Part shown: positions 22,550-35,720 of the stretch, in pieces | Layout of the letters: each line of letters starts with the position of its first letter | Numbering within the stretch: the stretch's first letter is position 1 | Assembly (NCBI RefSeq): GCF_027580225.2 | Contig: NC_073337.2 | Location: 13,808,001 to 13,872,000, forward strand | Direction: 5' to 3' | Length of the DNA: 64,000 bases | DNA from: Misgurnus anguillicaudatus | Lineage: Eukaryota > Chordata > Actinopteri > Cypriniformes > Cobitidae | Position numbers and translations under genes: made by a program | Notes under the pieces: model-generated | Told to the model about the DNA's origin: nothing | Database searches by the model: none | The model's input: the letters and a program-made list of their open reading frames with translations, nothing else

Positions 22550-24240
22550 GAGCATAGAGAAATATCCCTACCTTGCAGGATTCCACATGATTAACTCCGA
22601 TCAGGGGCCCGTACCATGAAAATGGTTAAACAAACTCAGGGTAACAGGATTAGTTTCAGGTTGACAAAACCAAGCCAATGTGCAGGCCTTGTTGGTAAAA
22701 GCTATTTTCATGGTACCCAAAACCCAGGATTTGCACAAACTAATCCTAAACAAAGCTGGCTAACCAACTAAACCAGCTTCATGGTATAGGCCCCAGATCA
22801 ATTCAGATGTTTATCCTGGAGGCGCTTGAAGAAAAAAAATTATGGTAAACTATCTTAATTGCAAAAATCATTATGTTACAGTAGAAAAGTCCTGCATGAA
22901 TAACCAGGTGAGGCCCTAAGCAAAGTCCAGTGACATGGGGCCCCCACGCTCTACGATTGTCTATGATTTTCCTTTGAATTACACAACATTCAGGTACATA
23001 AACCAGATTTATTTTACTTTGAACTGCACGACAGAACACAAAATTGTTACAGTTTGGTGTAAGATAAGCATTATTTAAAAAATATATAAAGAGTTTAGTT
23101 CCAAAACAAGATTTTAAAAAAAAATTTCAATAATCTCGCATTCAATTAATATCAATCCAACTGCAATTGGTTTGTTTGCATTTATGCCTTCATAACTTTT
23201 TTTTGACAAAAATAAAAATGGAGTTATCTCGTTTAGGAACCAAACTCTATCCAACTCTAATTCTATATGCTGTTACACATGTATTTTTTTCTTAACTGTT
23301 TACATTTAGGCTACTGAAAGACACAATTATGACGAGCAGCTTATGAGGATAATTTTTGCGTGCTGTCTGAACCATTTTCATACAGGCGCTGTGTACGCTC
23401 TCTACACAAATAGCATCTTTCGAGGCGCGCGCTTGGATGTACACAGGCAAAACTTAGCAAACAGCACGTGAGTACCGCATTTACATCGTTTTCGCGTCTT
23501 TTTAATTTAAATTTTTGATTGTATATTTGTCAAGCCCAGTCTTAGTTTTACCTTAAGCAAGAGTCTTCTTTTTGTCCCTAGACTGCTTGATTTTTTGTAT
23601 ATGGGTCGCATGTTAATAAATAATGTCAACAGAAATCATTAAAGAAGTTAACCGCTTGTGGCCAGCAGGGGCCCCCCAAGCCCGCGGAGTAAAAACGCTA
23701 CTGTGAATAATAAACATAGTCGGCGTTTGTTAGCCTACTAAACCTAGGCTTAAATCTAACTCACCAACTAGTTTAACATGTGGATGAAAGACGAAAGCAT
23801 TCCAAATATCCGTTAAAAACAATGCAAATATAATGGGGAATGCTAACGTTATACCTTACACAGACATAAGGGTGCATGTTTGTAAAGGCTCCAAAGGTCG
23901 TTTAAACCCCCCCTTTAGACACATTCCAGTTACTTTTGTAGACAACGTTTAAGGCATGCCACATAAGTTATGCATTCTTCTACATACGTGAACATATGGG
24001 CAGTTTCATAAGTACTACGTCTTTCAAATCGTTTACTCGTGCTCCATTCAAGTTTCTGTATGTCCGCATATGAGCCGCGGAAGTGGAAAAATAGCGAAAT
24101 CCGCGAACCTCCAAGTGTGTGTATATGTGTGTGCGCCTGCGCGCGAGAGAGAGAGAGCCAAAGAAATTGCGCAAGAGAGAAGGCTGCGTCCAAATACCCA
24201 CTCTTGTGGTCTTTTCTTGTTTTGACCACTTGACTACACT
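22550..24240. other. Intergenic, no gene recognised
   Basis: The left part to about 23050 is homologous to 48280-48550 and belongs to the duplicated unit. Near 22960-22995 is a single arm (GATTGTCTATGATTTTCC) of the inverted repeat flanking 55160-56657. The remainder shows no coding or RNA gene signature. Confidence 0.5.
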
Positions 24241-24241
24241 C

Positions 24242-24977
24242 AGAGGCTGTTTACACTTGGTATTAAGATGTGTTTTCATCGATCGGATCACAAGTGGACG
24301 AGAGAGACACATTACGTTTACACCTGGTATTTAAATCCGTCTCTTTTGTCCACTTTCGACCGCTTCTGTGCTGAATACTATGAGGGGGTGGTCTGTGAGA
24401 CGGTGGGCGAGTCTCTCTGCTGTCATTCAAATACGAGCGAGAGTAATTATGAGTTTATATGGACGCAAACTAATATTATGTGAGAGTGCACTGCTTGTTT
24501 AGCAAGTGAACATACTGCACAGTGTTTTGTACATGAGTATGTAAGAGCTTTCTTTGAATTTTCAGCGCAATTGATGAAATAGGATCGCGCAACTTTCACA
24601 CGCTTTCAAAACGAAACTACGGAGATCCGCCGCTTAGTTTTATCAATGAAAGGCTAAAAATAGCGCTGTTCACCGAATGTTCACGCCAGAAGTAAAAAAT
24701 AGACGTAAAACTTGTGTTTAATACCTCAGATTAGATAAATGGGCGGAGAGAAGGCGGTCGCGTGTGGCTGTTCGAACGCATTCAACCACATGCGCGTTCC
24801 GCAGCTCCAAAGCGATCCGATCGAAAGTGGTTTCGACCACCTCTGGATGTGGTTGAAAGTGGTCGAAAGTGGACGAGCTCAAAACGTTTTGAACACCGTT
24901 TACACCTGGCATTAACGTCGTCAACTTGTGATCCGATCGATGAAAACACATGTTAATGCCAAGTGTAAACAGCCTCT
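24242..24977. mobile_element. DNA transposon with ~60-bp terminal inverted repeats
   Basis: AGAGGCTGTTTACACTTGG at the left end and CCAAGTGTAAACAGCCTCT at the right end are perfect inverses. The similarity runs inward through CATCGATCGGATCACAAGT / ACTTGTGATCCGATCGATG. The 736-bp element carries no transposase. Superfamily unresolved. Confidence 0.8.
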
Positions 24978-25229
24978 TACATGACGCATTTCCTGTATTT
25001 GGTCCAAGTGTTCTCTAGTCTAGTGGACGTGCCGATCCCAAGCGTGACCCAATGAGACAAACTTAGCAAGTGTAAAAATGTCAATCCAGGTAATGGCAGC
25101 AATCTCCATTTGTGGAAAATGGCTCTTACTGGGTTCAATGGAGACCCAAAGCCTTAAAACTGTCTTTGTAACCCTTTCCATACTGATACATGTCAATTAC
25201 TTTGAGGGGGCAAAAACTTTTTTACAGCA

Positions 25230-25809
25230 CTGTATATTATTAGATATAATAATGTACTCAGATATAATAATCTAATACATGTAATATAATCATTATTATT
25301 ATTATCATTAAAATTATTACATTATACATACAAAGTAGAAAACAATAATACAGACACTGCATTTTTGAAACAAGTCACATGGTCATTGTAAACAACACTG
25401 ACTTTCACCATACAAATAATGCAGATTGCTTTTGTTAAACATTCTGTCTACACTGTAGGTTTGATTATAAATAAATCATCATCATATGGCATCCTTTACT
25501 ATTTACTAAGAAATGTGATAAAGTATGATATACATAAGTGGTTCTCAAACTGGGTGTCTCGAGATGGTGCCGGGGACCCCAGTTTTATGACATACACTTG
25601 TGTGCATGTATGTGTGTGCGCACGATGCAGCCCCAATTAATTTAGGTTATGCATATGTGTTCATATTGAACGGCACTAATAATAACAGATTTTGCTCAAA
25701 ATTATAGTGCCTGAAATCACAATTAACATTACTGTTCATTTGGAGATATTTATCACTGTTGTAATGAAACATCTAAAAGTCTGGCTTTAACTGCACCACT
25801 TGAACTTAA
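25230..25809 (-). pseudogene. 3' stub of a third ACOT/BAAT paralogue
   Basis: This stretch aligns to the 3' flank and the end of exon 11 of both copies (GTCATTGTAAACAACACTGA; AAAGTCTGGCTTTAACTGCACCA). Only the last codons of exon 11 remain (25772-25809), and one extra T removes the stop seen in the other copies. At 25810 the sequence switches abruptly to the flank equivalent to position 7336 of copy 1. It lacks the TA-MITE present beside the stop in copies 1 and 2. Confidence 0.7.
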
Positions 25810-26228
25810 GGTGTAAAATAGTTTAAACTTTTAAAAACGCCTTATCTGTTGCGTTTTTCCATGCGTCAGTGCATATTGCATATTGTTATTTCCTAAAACT
25901 GGACTGTTATTTCTGGATAGATAGATAACACCTCTATTTAAAATAAAGCATTCAGATTGCTTATTGCTTGGGCAAAATAAAAATGATTCGTATAAAAAGT
26001 AAATCTTAATTTTTGTTTTATTTGGTATAATTTATAACAGATTTTATTTATTACATCATGTTTCAAAAATACCTGCATCTTTATAAAGGGATTTTTTGTG
26101 TCATGATATATTATTAGATATTGTAAACACTAACTTTCAGTATACAGATAATGCAAATTACTTTAATAAACTTCTGTTAAATGTTTGAGATCTACTACTG
26201 ACATAAGCCATTGTTTGTGCATGTATGT

Positions 26229-26238
26229 GCGCGCGCGC

Positions 26239-26283
<45 letters not shown>
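26229..26283. repeat. (GC)n(GT)n microsatellite
   Basis: Alternating GC followed by a pure GT tract in the 3' flank of copy 2. The copy 1 equivalent near 7980 has only a few GT units. Confidence 0.95.
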
Positions 26284-26288
<5 letters not shown>

Positions 26289-26498
26289 ACGATGCAGCTC
26301 CATTCAATTCCGGTTAGCTCAAAAATTATAGATGAAATGCATTGACAGCTGTAAATGAAGTAAATTTGCTTTGTGCATTGATGAGTTAATATTGGACAGC
26401 GGTAGTGATAACATATTTTAATTTAAATCATAGTGCTCAAAATCATAACCATTACTGTCCATATGGAGATATTAATCACTGTTGTAATGAAACATTTA

Positions 26499-26732
26499 GT
26501 GGGAGATTCCCAGACAGGGTTTAGATTAATCCAGGACTAGACCTTAGTTATATTAGAACATTTAAGTAAGTTTTACAAACATTACAAAAAATATTACTGG
26601 TGTGCATCTTGAAACAAAACAATGGCACCGATATATGTTAAGGTGTCAGTGCAACATGTTTTTAAATGAAGGCAGCTCAAACATGCATTTTAGTCTGGGA
26701 CTAGGATAAGCCCTGTCCTGGAAACTGCCCAC
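26499..26732. mobile_element. Palindromic MITE with TA target duplication, copy 2
   Basis: Same position relative to the ACOT/BAAT stop codon as 8217-8447, with TA at 26497-26498 and 26733-26734. The shared insertion site shows it entered before copies 1 and 2 separated. Confidence 0.75.
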
Positions 26733-28475
26733 TAAAGTCTGGCTTTAACTGCACCATTTGAACTTAAATAGAGGTGCTTCTGCAGAAATGCCAAAATCTT
26801 TTTCCAAGCATCCTCTTGTGCATAAGCGTGCAATTTGGTCTGTCCACCCCATAGCATCACACCTGCAACAACACACAAAGAAAGAAATGTTAGCACAATT
26901 AAAAAGATAAGGAGGTATAAACATAATCTGCCACTAAAGAAAACACACACTGATAATGCATACATTATATATACTATAAAGAGAATCACAATGTGCTTAT
27001 TATTACAATTTAAATGGCAACAAATTGATCAAATCAAAGGATGATTAAATAAAAGATGAAGAAAAACAACATTGGGATATTTGACAATAAATCAATAAAA
27101 AATAAAATTCTAAAAATAGTTTTCCCCTTTTGTTTCTAATCTCAACATAATGCTTATTTTCAGTTCTAAATAATATGATGTACGGTTTGTTATACACTTA
27201 GTGCTATATTACACATTCAATGCTATATTAATAAAATAAAGTTGAATGAATGCTTACGTTTGTCACCACCTCGAAAGATGAAGTTACTTGCATGGATGTG
27301 AGGTGTATAAGGAGGTTCAATCAGATGACCCGCACCAGGATAGGTCACGACTTCCAACAAGTGAAGATTTCCTGCATTCTTCATAATCTCTTTCATCTTA
27401 GTTTTTGGATCATGGATGAGAACACACAAGTTAATAATTAAGATCAACCCCAGCTGTACTTTGTTGTTAGTAATTCAATGTTGTGTTATATTTTAACATT
27501 AGTATTAGTAATATGCCTTGACTGAGCATTGAGCTGCACAAAAACATGTTTCAGTTCAATTACTTAGCAGAAACTTTTATCTAAAGTCACTTTCAAACGA
27601 CAAACACTGCAAGCAATGTGTTCAGGGTGAGGGTATACATTTAATTAGGATGTGTTTTTCTTGGGATTGAACCCCCAATGTCTTGTGCTGCACAATGCTC
27701 AACCAACTAAGCTTTTTGGTAAATAAAGGCAGAAGCATAAAGACACTATTGGTGCGTAGACTGCGTACAGAATAAATATATATTCTGTGAATAAATATAG
27801 TTATGACTCACATTTTCCGCAGATTTAACAGAAGGACAGTTATCATCATCATCACCGTTCACTAACAGAAGCGGACACTTTATTTTTCCAACCTGTGCAC
27901 ATTGTAAGAAACAAAAATACATACAAACAACTCCAAACAACCTTTGCTCCCTGAATTTAAAATGGATACTGTAACATTAAAGTTACTTAATTAAAAGTAA
28001 CATTCTACTCACATCCACTTTGAGAGTCAGGTCTGAGGGAATTGACGGGATAAAGTTTATGTTGATGAACTGGTTATCTCCATGCACACGCATCTTATAC
28101 ACATTTCTGCAATTAACATTTTTCATTAGGAAATAACATTCAATTTCTAAGTGGTGTAAAATTTAAGCTCTGAAGCAAACACTGAATTTACAGAAAATAA
28201 ATGTACAGATTTAGCCAATATTATGGTTGTTTATTAATGTTAATATAGTGTTTTAAAATAATTTAATGTTGCTTAGGATGTAAATATATAAAGGAATTAC
28301 ATATCCACTCACTTTAACATATCCTCAAATGCTTTTATGATAGATTTCTCAAGAGAAACCACATGACTCGAACTAATGCACACACAGCACTGGGGCTACA
28401 AGAGAAATAACAACATAAGACTACCAAAAAGCTACATATGTAGATAAGTGTGGTTGTTTGTATAAGCCAAAAAAC

Positions 28476-30529
28476 CTTGACGATTTTGGAGTAGGCCGCC
28501 AAGCTGAGTGCAACTGAGCCTCCAAATCAGGGGCGCCGTTAGGGGGGGTTCAGAGTATGCCAGGCATATGGGCCCATAAGTACGCTAGGGGGCCCCACCG
28601 TCATCACTTTTCCGTTTTTTTCTATTGTACACGTAAATAATAACACTGTAGTTAAAAGTAAATTAATATAAAACTAATGTGAAAGACGTTGTGTTAAGTA
28701 AAAGTGAGACACTTTTAAAAAACAGCGTGCAAGCATGACGATGCAATTACATTTGGCGGTTCTGGTGGCTTTTAATTTGAGTGTGCGGGTATGGATATGG
28801 ATGAGTAGGCAACATTTTGGTTTGGGATCAGTTTGGTGGGTTTGCTATGCAAAGTTACCACACACAGTCGACAGCCCTAAAGTTTGACATTTCAAGGTAA
28901 GATCTCACATGCCACTAAAAAGCGTTCATGCTGATCCCAAACTGTATGTTTCATGAAAAATGAAAAATATTTGTGTTAATACAATATTAGCATAGCGACT
29001 GCTGACAACTAATGCATTTTTAAGACATACAATAACTTAATAGGCGTAGTTAAAAATAGTATTTTCTAAATAAACATGAAATAGGAGAATTGTCTATGCC
29101 ATAATTGAGTTCAATTTTAAATGACTAAAAGCTGGTTTTAATGCGACAGCGCAGCATTTTCAAAGTGACAGTGATTCATCTTTCTTCAGGGTTGCAACGG
29201 AGGTTTTTCCCAAAATAGTAAGTGCAGCTATTATAAACGCTATATCAGATTGTTTTTAACATGTATATTAATAGAGAATGTCGGTTTTATATTTATGTTT
29301 GAGTATTGTTGTGTTTAAATATTGTTGTAATGTTGTTAATGTTTTGTTTTAATTTAATTCGATTATTAAGACTCTAATTTTAAACGCAATTGGGCGTTGT
29401 AATGGATTGAAGGCTAATATGACGCTACAAATGGGGTTAAAAGACATAATTTTAAGTTTAAATTAACTTTTGTTTGCTTCAAATGTTTGCTTCAAATGAA
29501 TTTCGTTTAATATAATTTGTCTCTTAATTTTAATCAATGTTTTGTTGATAAGTGTTGTGAATATTAAAGAAAAAGAACATTAAAAAGAACACCGTGCATC
29601 TCATTACGTAACAAATATAAACTACTGCAATATACTACGAAATGCCAAAACATGCAGTATTATCTTTAATTGCTTTTCAAAAAACAGCCTTCAGTGCACA
29701 AAAATTAAATTTGCATGCCCATCAGCAACACATTTGATTGCGGCATGCTTTTGACTTTTAAAAATCAACGTCATATTTAAAACTTGTGCTTTTTGCAATT
29801 TCTGTGTCACAGGCAAAGGGCGTGCGCCTGCGAAGCGCATACTCTTAAAGATCAACGTAATATTAATTTTAATTTTGCCGGCCACGCTTTTTTGTCATGA
29901 GCGGAGGACGGAATACCACACATAGCCTACATACAGAGAACAGCAACTTAAAGAGAATTTAAGTTATTTTGTGTTTTTCTGACGAATACGGTCAGTTCGT
30001 AAGAACATTTTTAAATTGACTATATAAGATCATCAATACGAACTCTGAAGAATGAACTATTATAGGCTAAACTTAATTGTACACATTTAGCTTCTAAAAC
30101 CGCGCAGAAAACTCGACTGCCGCGAATTTCAAAGCACCTTCCATAGATTTCCATAAATTCAGAAATGCCTCTCCATTCATTATTCTTCTTTTAGTGATCT
30201 ATTTAAAATCACGTGAGTGTTTTCTGCCTTTCCAGATTAAAATGGTATTCGTTTTTCGAATAAATCTTTTTTTTTTTTGCTTCATTCATTTATCTTTAGT
30301 TGCAAATGCGACCTGTAAAATTAAATAAACGCACTCAACTGAGTAATTTTATATAGCTACACATTATGGTATAAAAATCAAACATTCATCTAAAGGAAGG
30401 GGCCCAAAATTCTGTCTTGCATACCCCCATTGAAACTGTTCATTGCGCCCCTGCTCCAAATGATAACCCAAGCATAGCCAGTCGATCCTTTTGTACCTTC
30501 GGGTGACTCTGGAGGATCTTATATGCTTC
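28476..30529 (-). pseudogene. Copy 2 exon 6 interrupted by hAT insertion
   Basis: The outer parts give [20 protein letters not shown], then the elbow, then the segment ending AYSKIVK, with normal AG and GT boundaries. The transposon lies exactly at the nucleophile elbow. Removing one 8-bp duplicate and the element would give a 120-nt exon, the same length as in copy 1. Confidence 0.85.
28528..30453. mobile_element. hAT transposon (non-autonomous) in a coding exon
   Basis: Ends CAGGGGCGCC and GCGCCCCTG are inverted and flanked by the identical octamer CTCCAAAT (28520-28527 and 30454-30461). An 8-bp duplication is the hAT signature. The 1926-bp interior has only short ORFs and no hAT transposase motif. 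Copy 1 has the unoccupied sequence. Confidence 0.88.
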
Positions 30530-31508
30530 CTAAAAAATGCATACACACAAATACCGTCAGTGTTTAATAAATGTAATTACAGTTACTAAGAAAAAATGTT
30601 ATAAAAATCTAAATGATTACAAAAGAGATTACATCCAAATATTTTCTGTAAAAAGTTAGGATATGCTTAATTAAATTAATACGTTCCTTTGAAAACAGAT
30701 TTTATTGATTTCTTTCACAAATTGCACTAACTGCTCTAAAATATGATGCAACAGTTTCAAGATTTTAAGACAGAATAGGAAACATACTTATTCGATAACT
30801 GTTTTATTTTCTATTTGGGTTTATGTTTTTAATTTTTTAAGATTAACTAACTTTACTTTTTTCCAAGGCATTGCATTGTTACTAAAGATTTGTTCCCTGT
30901 TATAGCTACCTAAAGATTTGATAAAAAAAACTATTTCTTGTTATGATTTTGAACCTGTAGTTAACCTTGAAAAATAGGTGCTAAATGTCTGATGATTATG
31001 TTGTAGCTGTGCTTTAATACTGAATTATAATCTTAAAGTTATAGCGGGTTCGATTTTCTTTTTCCAGGTGGATCAAGATTATTGGTCATCCCAGTTGGCA
31101 ATCATTCTGGTGATATGTTGACGTAAGGCTGTCGTACGTGCTCGCCCCTAGGTTTGCTTTCTGCACATGTGCACTTTCAGATGGGCAGAGAGAGAGACGC
31201 AAGAGAGAGACGCAAGAGAGAGACGCAAGAGAGTGGCAACACTGTTATCGGAGCTCCGTCGAGTTCATCATCCAAATCCTATTTTCTTACTATCTTGTTA
31301 CTATCTATATAATATAACTTACTAGTTCATCTTAGGAATACTTTAGCCTGACGATTATTCAACAGTATTTATAACTAAATCGATTTATCACTGGTAAACA
31401 CTTAGTGTTAGCATATAGCCCGCTAGCATCAACAAGCGTGCCGGCTGAAGTTTGTTTACCGTTTCCTCGCTGTTTGTTTACTGTAAATCTGCCTTCCTCT
31501 TCGGTCAA

Positions 31509-32618
31509 ATGGCGGACTCATCCGATGTATGCTTTTCAGACCTTTCCTCACCAGAGCGGGGCGCTGTGGAGGAGTTGTGTCCCGGCATTCGCACCAGGCG
31601 GTACAGCATGCCTCACATCACCCTGGCTCCTGACACCCGGACACGACCGAGGCAGGCAGCGAGCGAGCACCGGTCTCGATGCAGCTTCACGGACCGCGTT
31701 CAGGCGAACAGAGACGCCATCGCCCAGCATGAAAACGGTAAGACTCCGCTTGTCATTGTAACCTGCACTGCTTGCCACATGTACAGTTTAGCGTCTTCTG
31801 TTAGCACAGAGCGGTTTACATGTGTTAAGTGTATTGAAGTAGTAAGACTGACGGAGAAGGTTGCAGAACTAGAAGCGCACATTCGAACGCTCGTTGAGGA
31901 CAGTAAGACCGCTAATGCTAACGTTAATGTTTCAAACACTGTTTCGGGTGCGCCTACGGTAACGCGTAGTACACATAGCTCGGTTCCGGCAACTGAGTTA
32001 ACACGGCCGACTAACTGGGTGACTGTCAGGCGGCGTAATCATATTCGATGCCCATCGAAGTCCCCCCTAGTAATTTCTAACAGATTCGACATTCTAAGCA
32101 ATACACCGGCTGAGACATCTGTTAAAGGTGCCCTTGTTATTGGAGACTCGATACTTAAGAACGTGAACATTGAGGCACCAGCCACCATAGTTGACTGTAT
32201 ACCGGGAGCCCGATCGTCAGACATTAGATCCAAACTTAAAGTGCTGGCTAATGCTAAGCATAAGTTTTCTAAAATTGTTATTCATGCCGGCGCAAATGAC
32301 ACCAGACTCCGCCAGTCAGAGATCACCAAAGATACTATTAAAGAGGTGTGTGAAATTGCAAAAACAATGTCAGATAATGTAATATGCTCTGGTCCCCTCC
32401 CCGCTTACCGGGGTGATGAAACTTATAGCAGATTAGTGTCTCTTCACCACTGGATGTCAAAATGGTGCCCTCAGCATAACATAGGGTTTATAGACAATTG
32501 GAAACACTTCAGGGGGAGACCTGACCTGCTAAAGAGAGATGGCCTTCATCCATCATCGGAAGGAAATGCTATACTCTCTAGAAATCTGACCAATACTCTA
32601 AATTCTAATACAGTCTGA
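31509..32618 (+). CDS. L2 LINE ORF1 (zinc-knuckle/coiled-coil plus SGNH esterase)
   Basis: The frame is open from 31452; I prefer ATG at 31509 (MADSSDVCFSDLSS), about 369 residues. The N-terminal third is basic with Cys pairs (CTACHM, FTCVKC), followed by a short coiled coil (VVRLTEKVAELEAHIRTL). The C-terminal half is an SGNH-type esterase: IGDSILKNV (Ser), IPGARSSD (Gly), IHAGANDTR (Asn), RDGLHPSSEGN (Asp/His). This esterase is known from ORF1 of CR1/L2 LINEs, where it is thought to help with RNA or membrane binding. It ends 66 nt before ORF2 and is undamaged. Confidence 0.88.
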   Translation: MADSSDVCFSDLSSPERGAVEELCPGIRTRRYSMPHITLAPDTRTRPRQAASEHRSRCSFTDRVQANRDAIAQHENGKTPLVIVTCTACHMYSLASSVSTERFTCVKCIEVVRLTEKVAELEAHIRTLVEDSKTANANVNVSNTVSGAPTVTRSTHSSVPATELTRPTNWVTVRRRNHIRCPSKSPLVISNRFDILSNTPAETSVKGALVIGDSILKNVNIEAPATIVDCIPGARSSDIRSKLKVLANAKHKFSKIVIHAGANDTRLRQSEITKDTIKEVCEIAKTMSDNVICSGPLPAYRGDETYSRLVSLHHWMSKWCPQHNIGFIDNWKHFRGRPDLLKRDGLHPSSEGNAILSRNLTNTLNSNTV

Positions 32619-32684
32619 CTAACCAGGGCCCAGGTCAGGAAACAGATAGATCGGCCTACCCGTCCATCTGTTAGTTGCTCTGAC

Positions 32685-35600
32685 ATGTCAAGATCACATA
32701 TATCCCAGAACTTAGAGTCTATCTTACCAGAGTATCAACACATTTCAACTGTGTGCGTTCCTCGAACAAACGAATACAGAGCACCGTTTACCTCGTCTCG
32801 TACAAATCTTACTAACATAAAATTAGAAAACAATACGTTTACAGATGAACCTCGAATGTTAAAATTCTGCCTTCTTAACATTAGATCGCTCAACAATAAA
32901 GAACCCATTGTCAATGAAATAATTACTGACCAAAACTTAGATGCACTCTCTTTAACAGAAATCTGGCTTAAAGCAGACGATTACATTAGTTTAAACGAAT
33001 CCACCCCACAAGACTACTATTATAAACATGAACCGCGTTTAAAGGGGAGAGGGGGTGGTGTAGCTACAATATACAAATTTTTTTTTAAAGTAAACCATAA
33101 ATCCTAACTAAAATTTAATTCATTTGAAATAATGCTATTAAATATGGAAATAACTGATCGTAACCATAAACAGCTCTCTTTTGTCCTTGCTACAATCTAT
33201 AGACCTCCGGGCCACCATGTAGATTTTCTTAAAGAAATAGCAAATTTCCTGTCTGACCTCGCAGTCACTGTAGATAAAGCTCTTATCGTTGGTGACTTTA
33301 ATATACACGTTGATAACCCAACAGATACATTAGGATTAGCGTTTATGGATATTCTAAATTCTCTCGATATTAGACAAAACGTGACAGGGCCCACGCATAC
33401 TCGTAAGCATACATTAGACTTAATTCTGTCACTCGGGCTCAATATTAATGAAATCGAGATATCCTCTCAGAGCGATGCAGTTTCAGACCATTGCCTTGTC
33501 TCATACACGGTACTTCTAGATAGGATCACTCGATCCACAATACGCTACCGACTAGCCAGAACAATAATTTCCACCACTAAAGATAACTTTATTAGCACAC
33601 TTCCAGACCTGTCCCAAATGAAACATGTAGCAGATAACCCTGAAGATCTAGATATTGTAATAGAAAACCTGAACAGTATTTGTTCTAACACATTGGATGC
33701 CGTAGCTCCAATTCGAAAAAAGAGAACAAAACAAAAAACGCCAGCTCCATGGTACGACCATCATACCGCTGCCCTAAAAAAGGCTGCTAGAAAAATGGAA
33801 AGAAATTATAGAAGCACAAAGTTAGAGGTATGGCGTGCAGCGTGGAAAGAGAGTGTAAAACACTACAGACAGGCTATAAAAATCGCCAGATCTACGTATC
33901 TCAGCAATCTTATTAAAGAAAATCATAATAACCCTCGCTTCCTCTTTAGCACAGTTGCGAAACTGACTAGAAATAAAGAACAAACGGAACCCACTAATAA
34001 ACTCCCACACAATAGTAACGACTTCATGAACTTCTTTACTAAGAAAATTATGATTATTAGGGAAAACATTGTAGGTACCCAAGCAGCCACCACTCTACCC
34101 AGTAATATATTTAACGCTTGCCTACCATACGAACATCTTGAGTCATTTAAACCTGCTACAATAGAAGAGCTATCTAAATTAGTAGCGTCATCCAAATCAT
34201 CGTCCTGTATATTGGACCCTGTTCCCACAAAATTATTCAAAGAGGTATTCCCTATAGTGTCTAACCCAGTACTAAATGTCTTTAACTCATCACTAGAATT
34301 AGGCTACGTTCCAACAGCTTTCAAACTAGCAGTTATTAAACCGCTGATTAAAAAACCACAGCTTGATCAGGGAGATCTAAATAACTTTAGAACAATCTCA
34401 AATCTCCCTTTTCTTTCCAAAATATTAGAAAAGGTAGTGGCAAGCCAGCTACGCACATTCTTAGCAAATAATAGTACGTATGAAAAGTTCCAATCAGGAT
34501 TCAGGCCCCACCATAGCACAGAGACAGCGCTGCTTAGAGTTACAAATGACCTTCTCCTAACATCCGACCGTGGCGAAATATCACTCCTTATATTATTAGA
34601 CCTTAGTGCAGCCTTTGACACAATAGATCACACAATCTTACTTAATAGGCTAGAAAACTATGTTGGCATCAGTGGCCAGGCGCTAGCTTGGTTCAGATCG
34701 TATCTAACCAATCGCTATCACTTTGTTTATGTAAATGAGGAAGAGTCATATCACTCCCTGGTTAAATACGGCGTACCGCAGGGATCAGTTTTAGGTCCTA
34801 TCCTGTTCTCGTTATATATGTTACCTCTGGGAGATATTATCAGGAATCATAACATACAGTTTCACTGCTATGCAGATGACACACAGCTTTACATCTCCTC
34901 ACATCCTAGCGAAACACAAAATTTTTCTAAGCTATCAGACTGCATCAGCGATATAAGTGACTGGATGTCACATAATTTTCTTATGCTAAACTACAATAAG
35001 ACAGAGATACTTGTTATCGAACCGAATCGCTACAAATATAATATGACAGATTACAAGTTGCCCATAGATGGCTGCACTGTGGTGCCAACCTCCACGGTTA
35101 AGAATTTAGGTGTGATGTTCGACAGCAGTTTATCCTTCGACAGCCATATCTCCAATGTCTGCCGCACAGCATTCTTCCACCTTAGAAATATCTCAAAAAT
35201 ACGCCATATGTTATCTGCATCAGATGCAGAGAACCTTATCCACGCTTTTATGACCTCTAGAATAGACTATTGTAACTCGTTACTCAGAGGATGCCATGCA
35301 AATCAGGTCAACAAGCTTCAGCTAGTTCAAAACGCTTCTGCAAGAGTTCTTACTCGATCTAAGAAGTATGACCGCATAAGCCCAATTCTGGCATCTTTAC
35401 ACTGGCTACCAGTTAAATATCGTATACAATTTAAAATATTACTAATCACCTACAAAGCCTTAAATGGCCTAGCACCCTCATATCTTAGAGAATTATTATC
35501 AGAATACAATCCATCGCGTGCATTGCGGTCACAAAATTCTGGCCTCTTAATTATCCCTAAAATATCAAATGTGTCTAAAGGTGGCAGATCCTTTTCCTAC

Positions 35601-35720
35601 TTAGCCCCTAAGCTATGGAATGATTTACCAACCGATGTCCGAAAATCAGAGACAGTAGATGACTTTAAATCTAGACTTAAAACTTTTCTCTTTAACAATG
35701 CATTCACAAAGTTGTTTTAA
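32685..35720 (+). pseudogene. L2 LINE ORF2 (endonuclease-reverse transcriptase), one in-frame stop
   Basis: A single reading frame broken only by TAA at 33105-33107; otherwise about 1011 residues. Apurinic-type endonuclease motifs: LLNIRSLNNK, LTEIWL, YRPPG, GDFNIH, SDHCLV. Reverse transcriptase motifs: [32 protein letters not shown]. The C-terminal L2/CR1 region has [13 protein letters not shown] and APKLWNDLP. The stop falls inside the endonuclease domain, so the protein would be truncated to 140 residues unless reinitiation occurs. It is otherwise well preserved, which suggests a recent insertion. Confidence 0.93.

Noticed and set aside
31405..31761. 118-codon ORF overlapping LINE ORF1
   Set aside because: A shadow frame of ORF1; no family signature.
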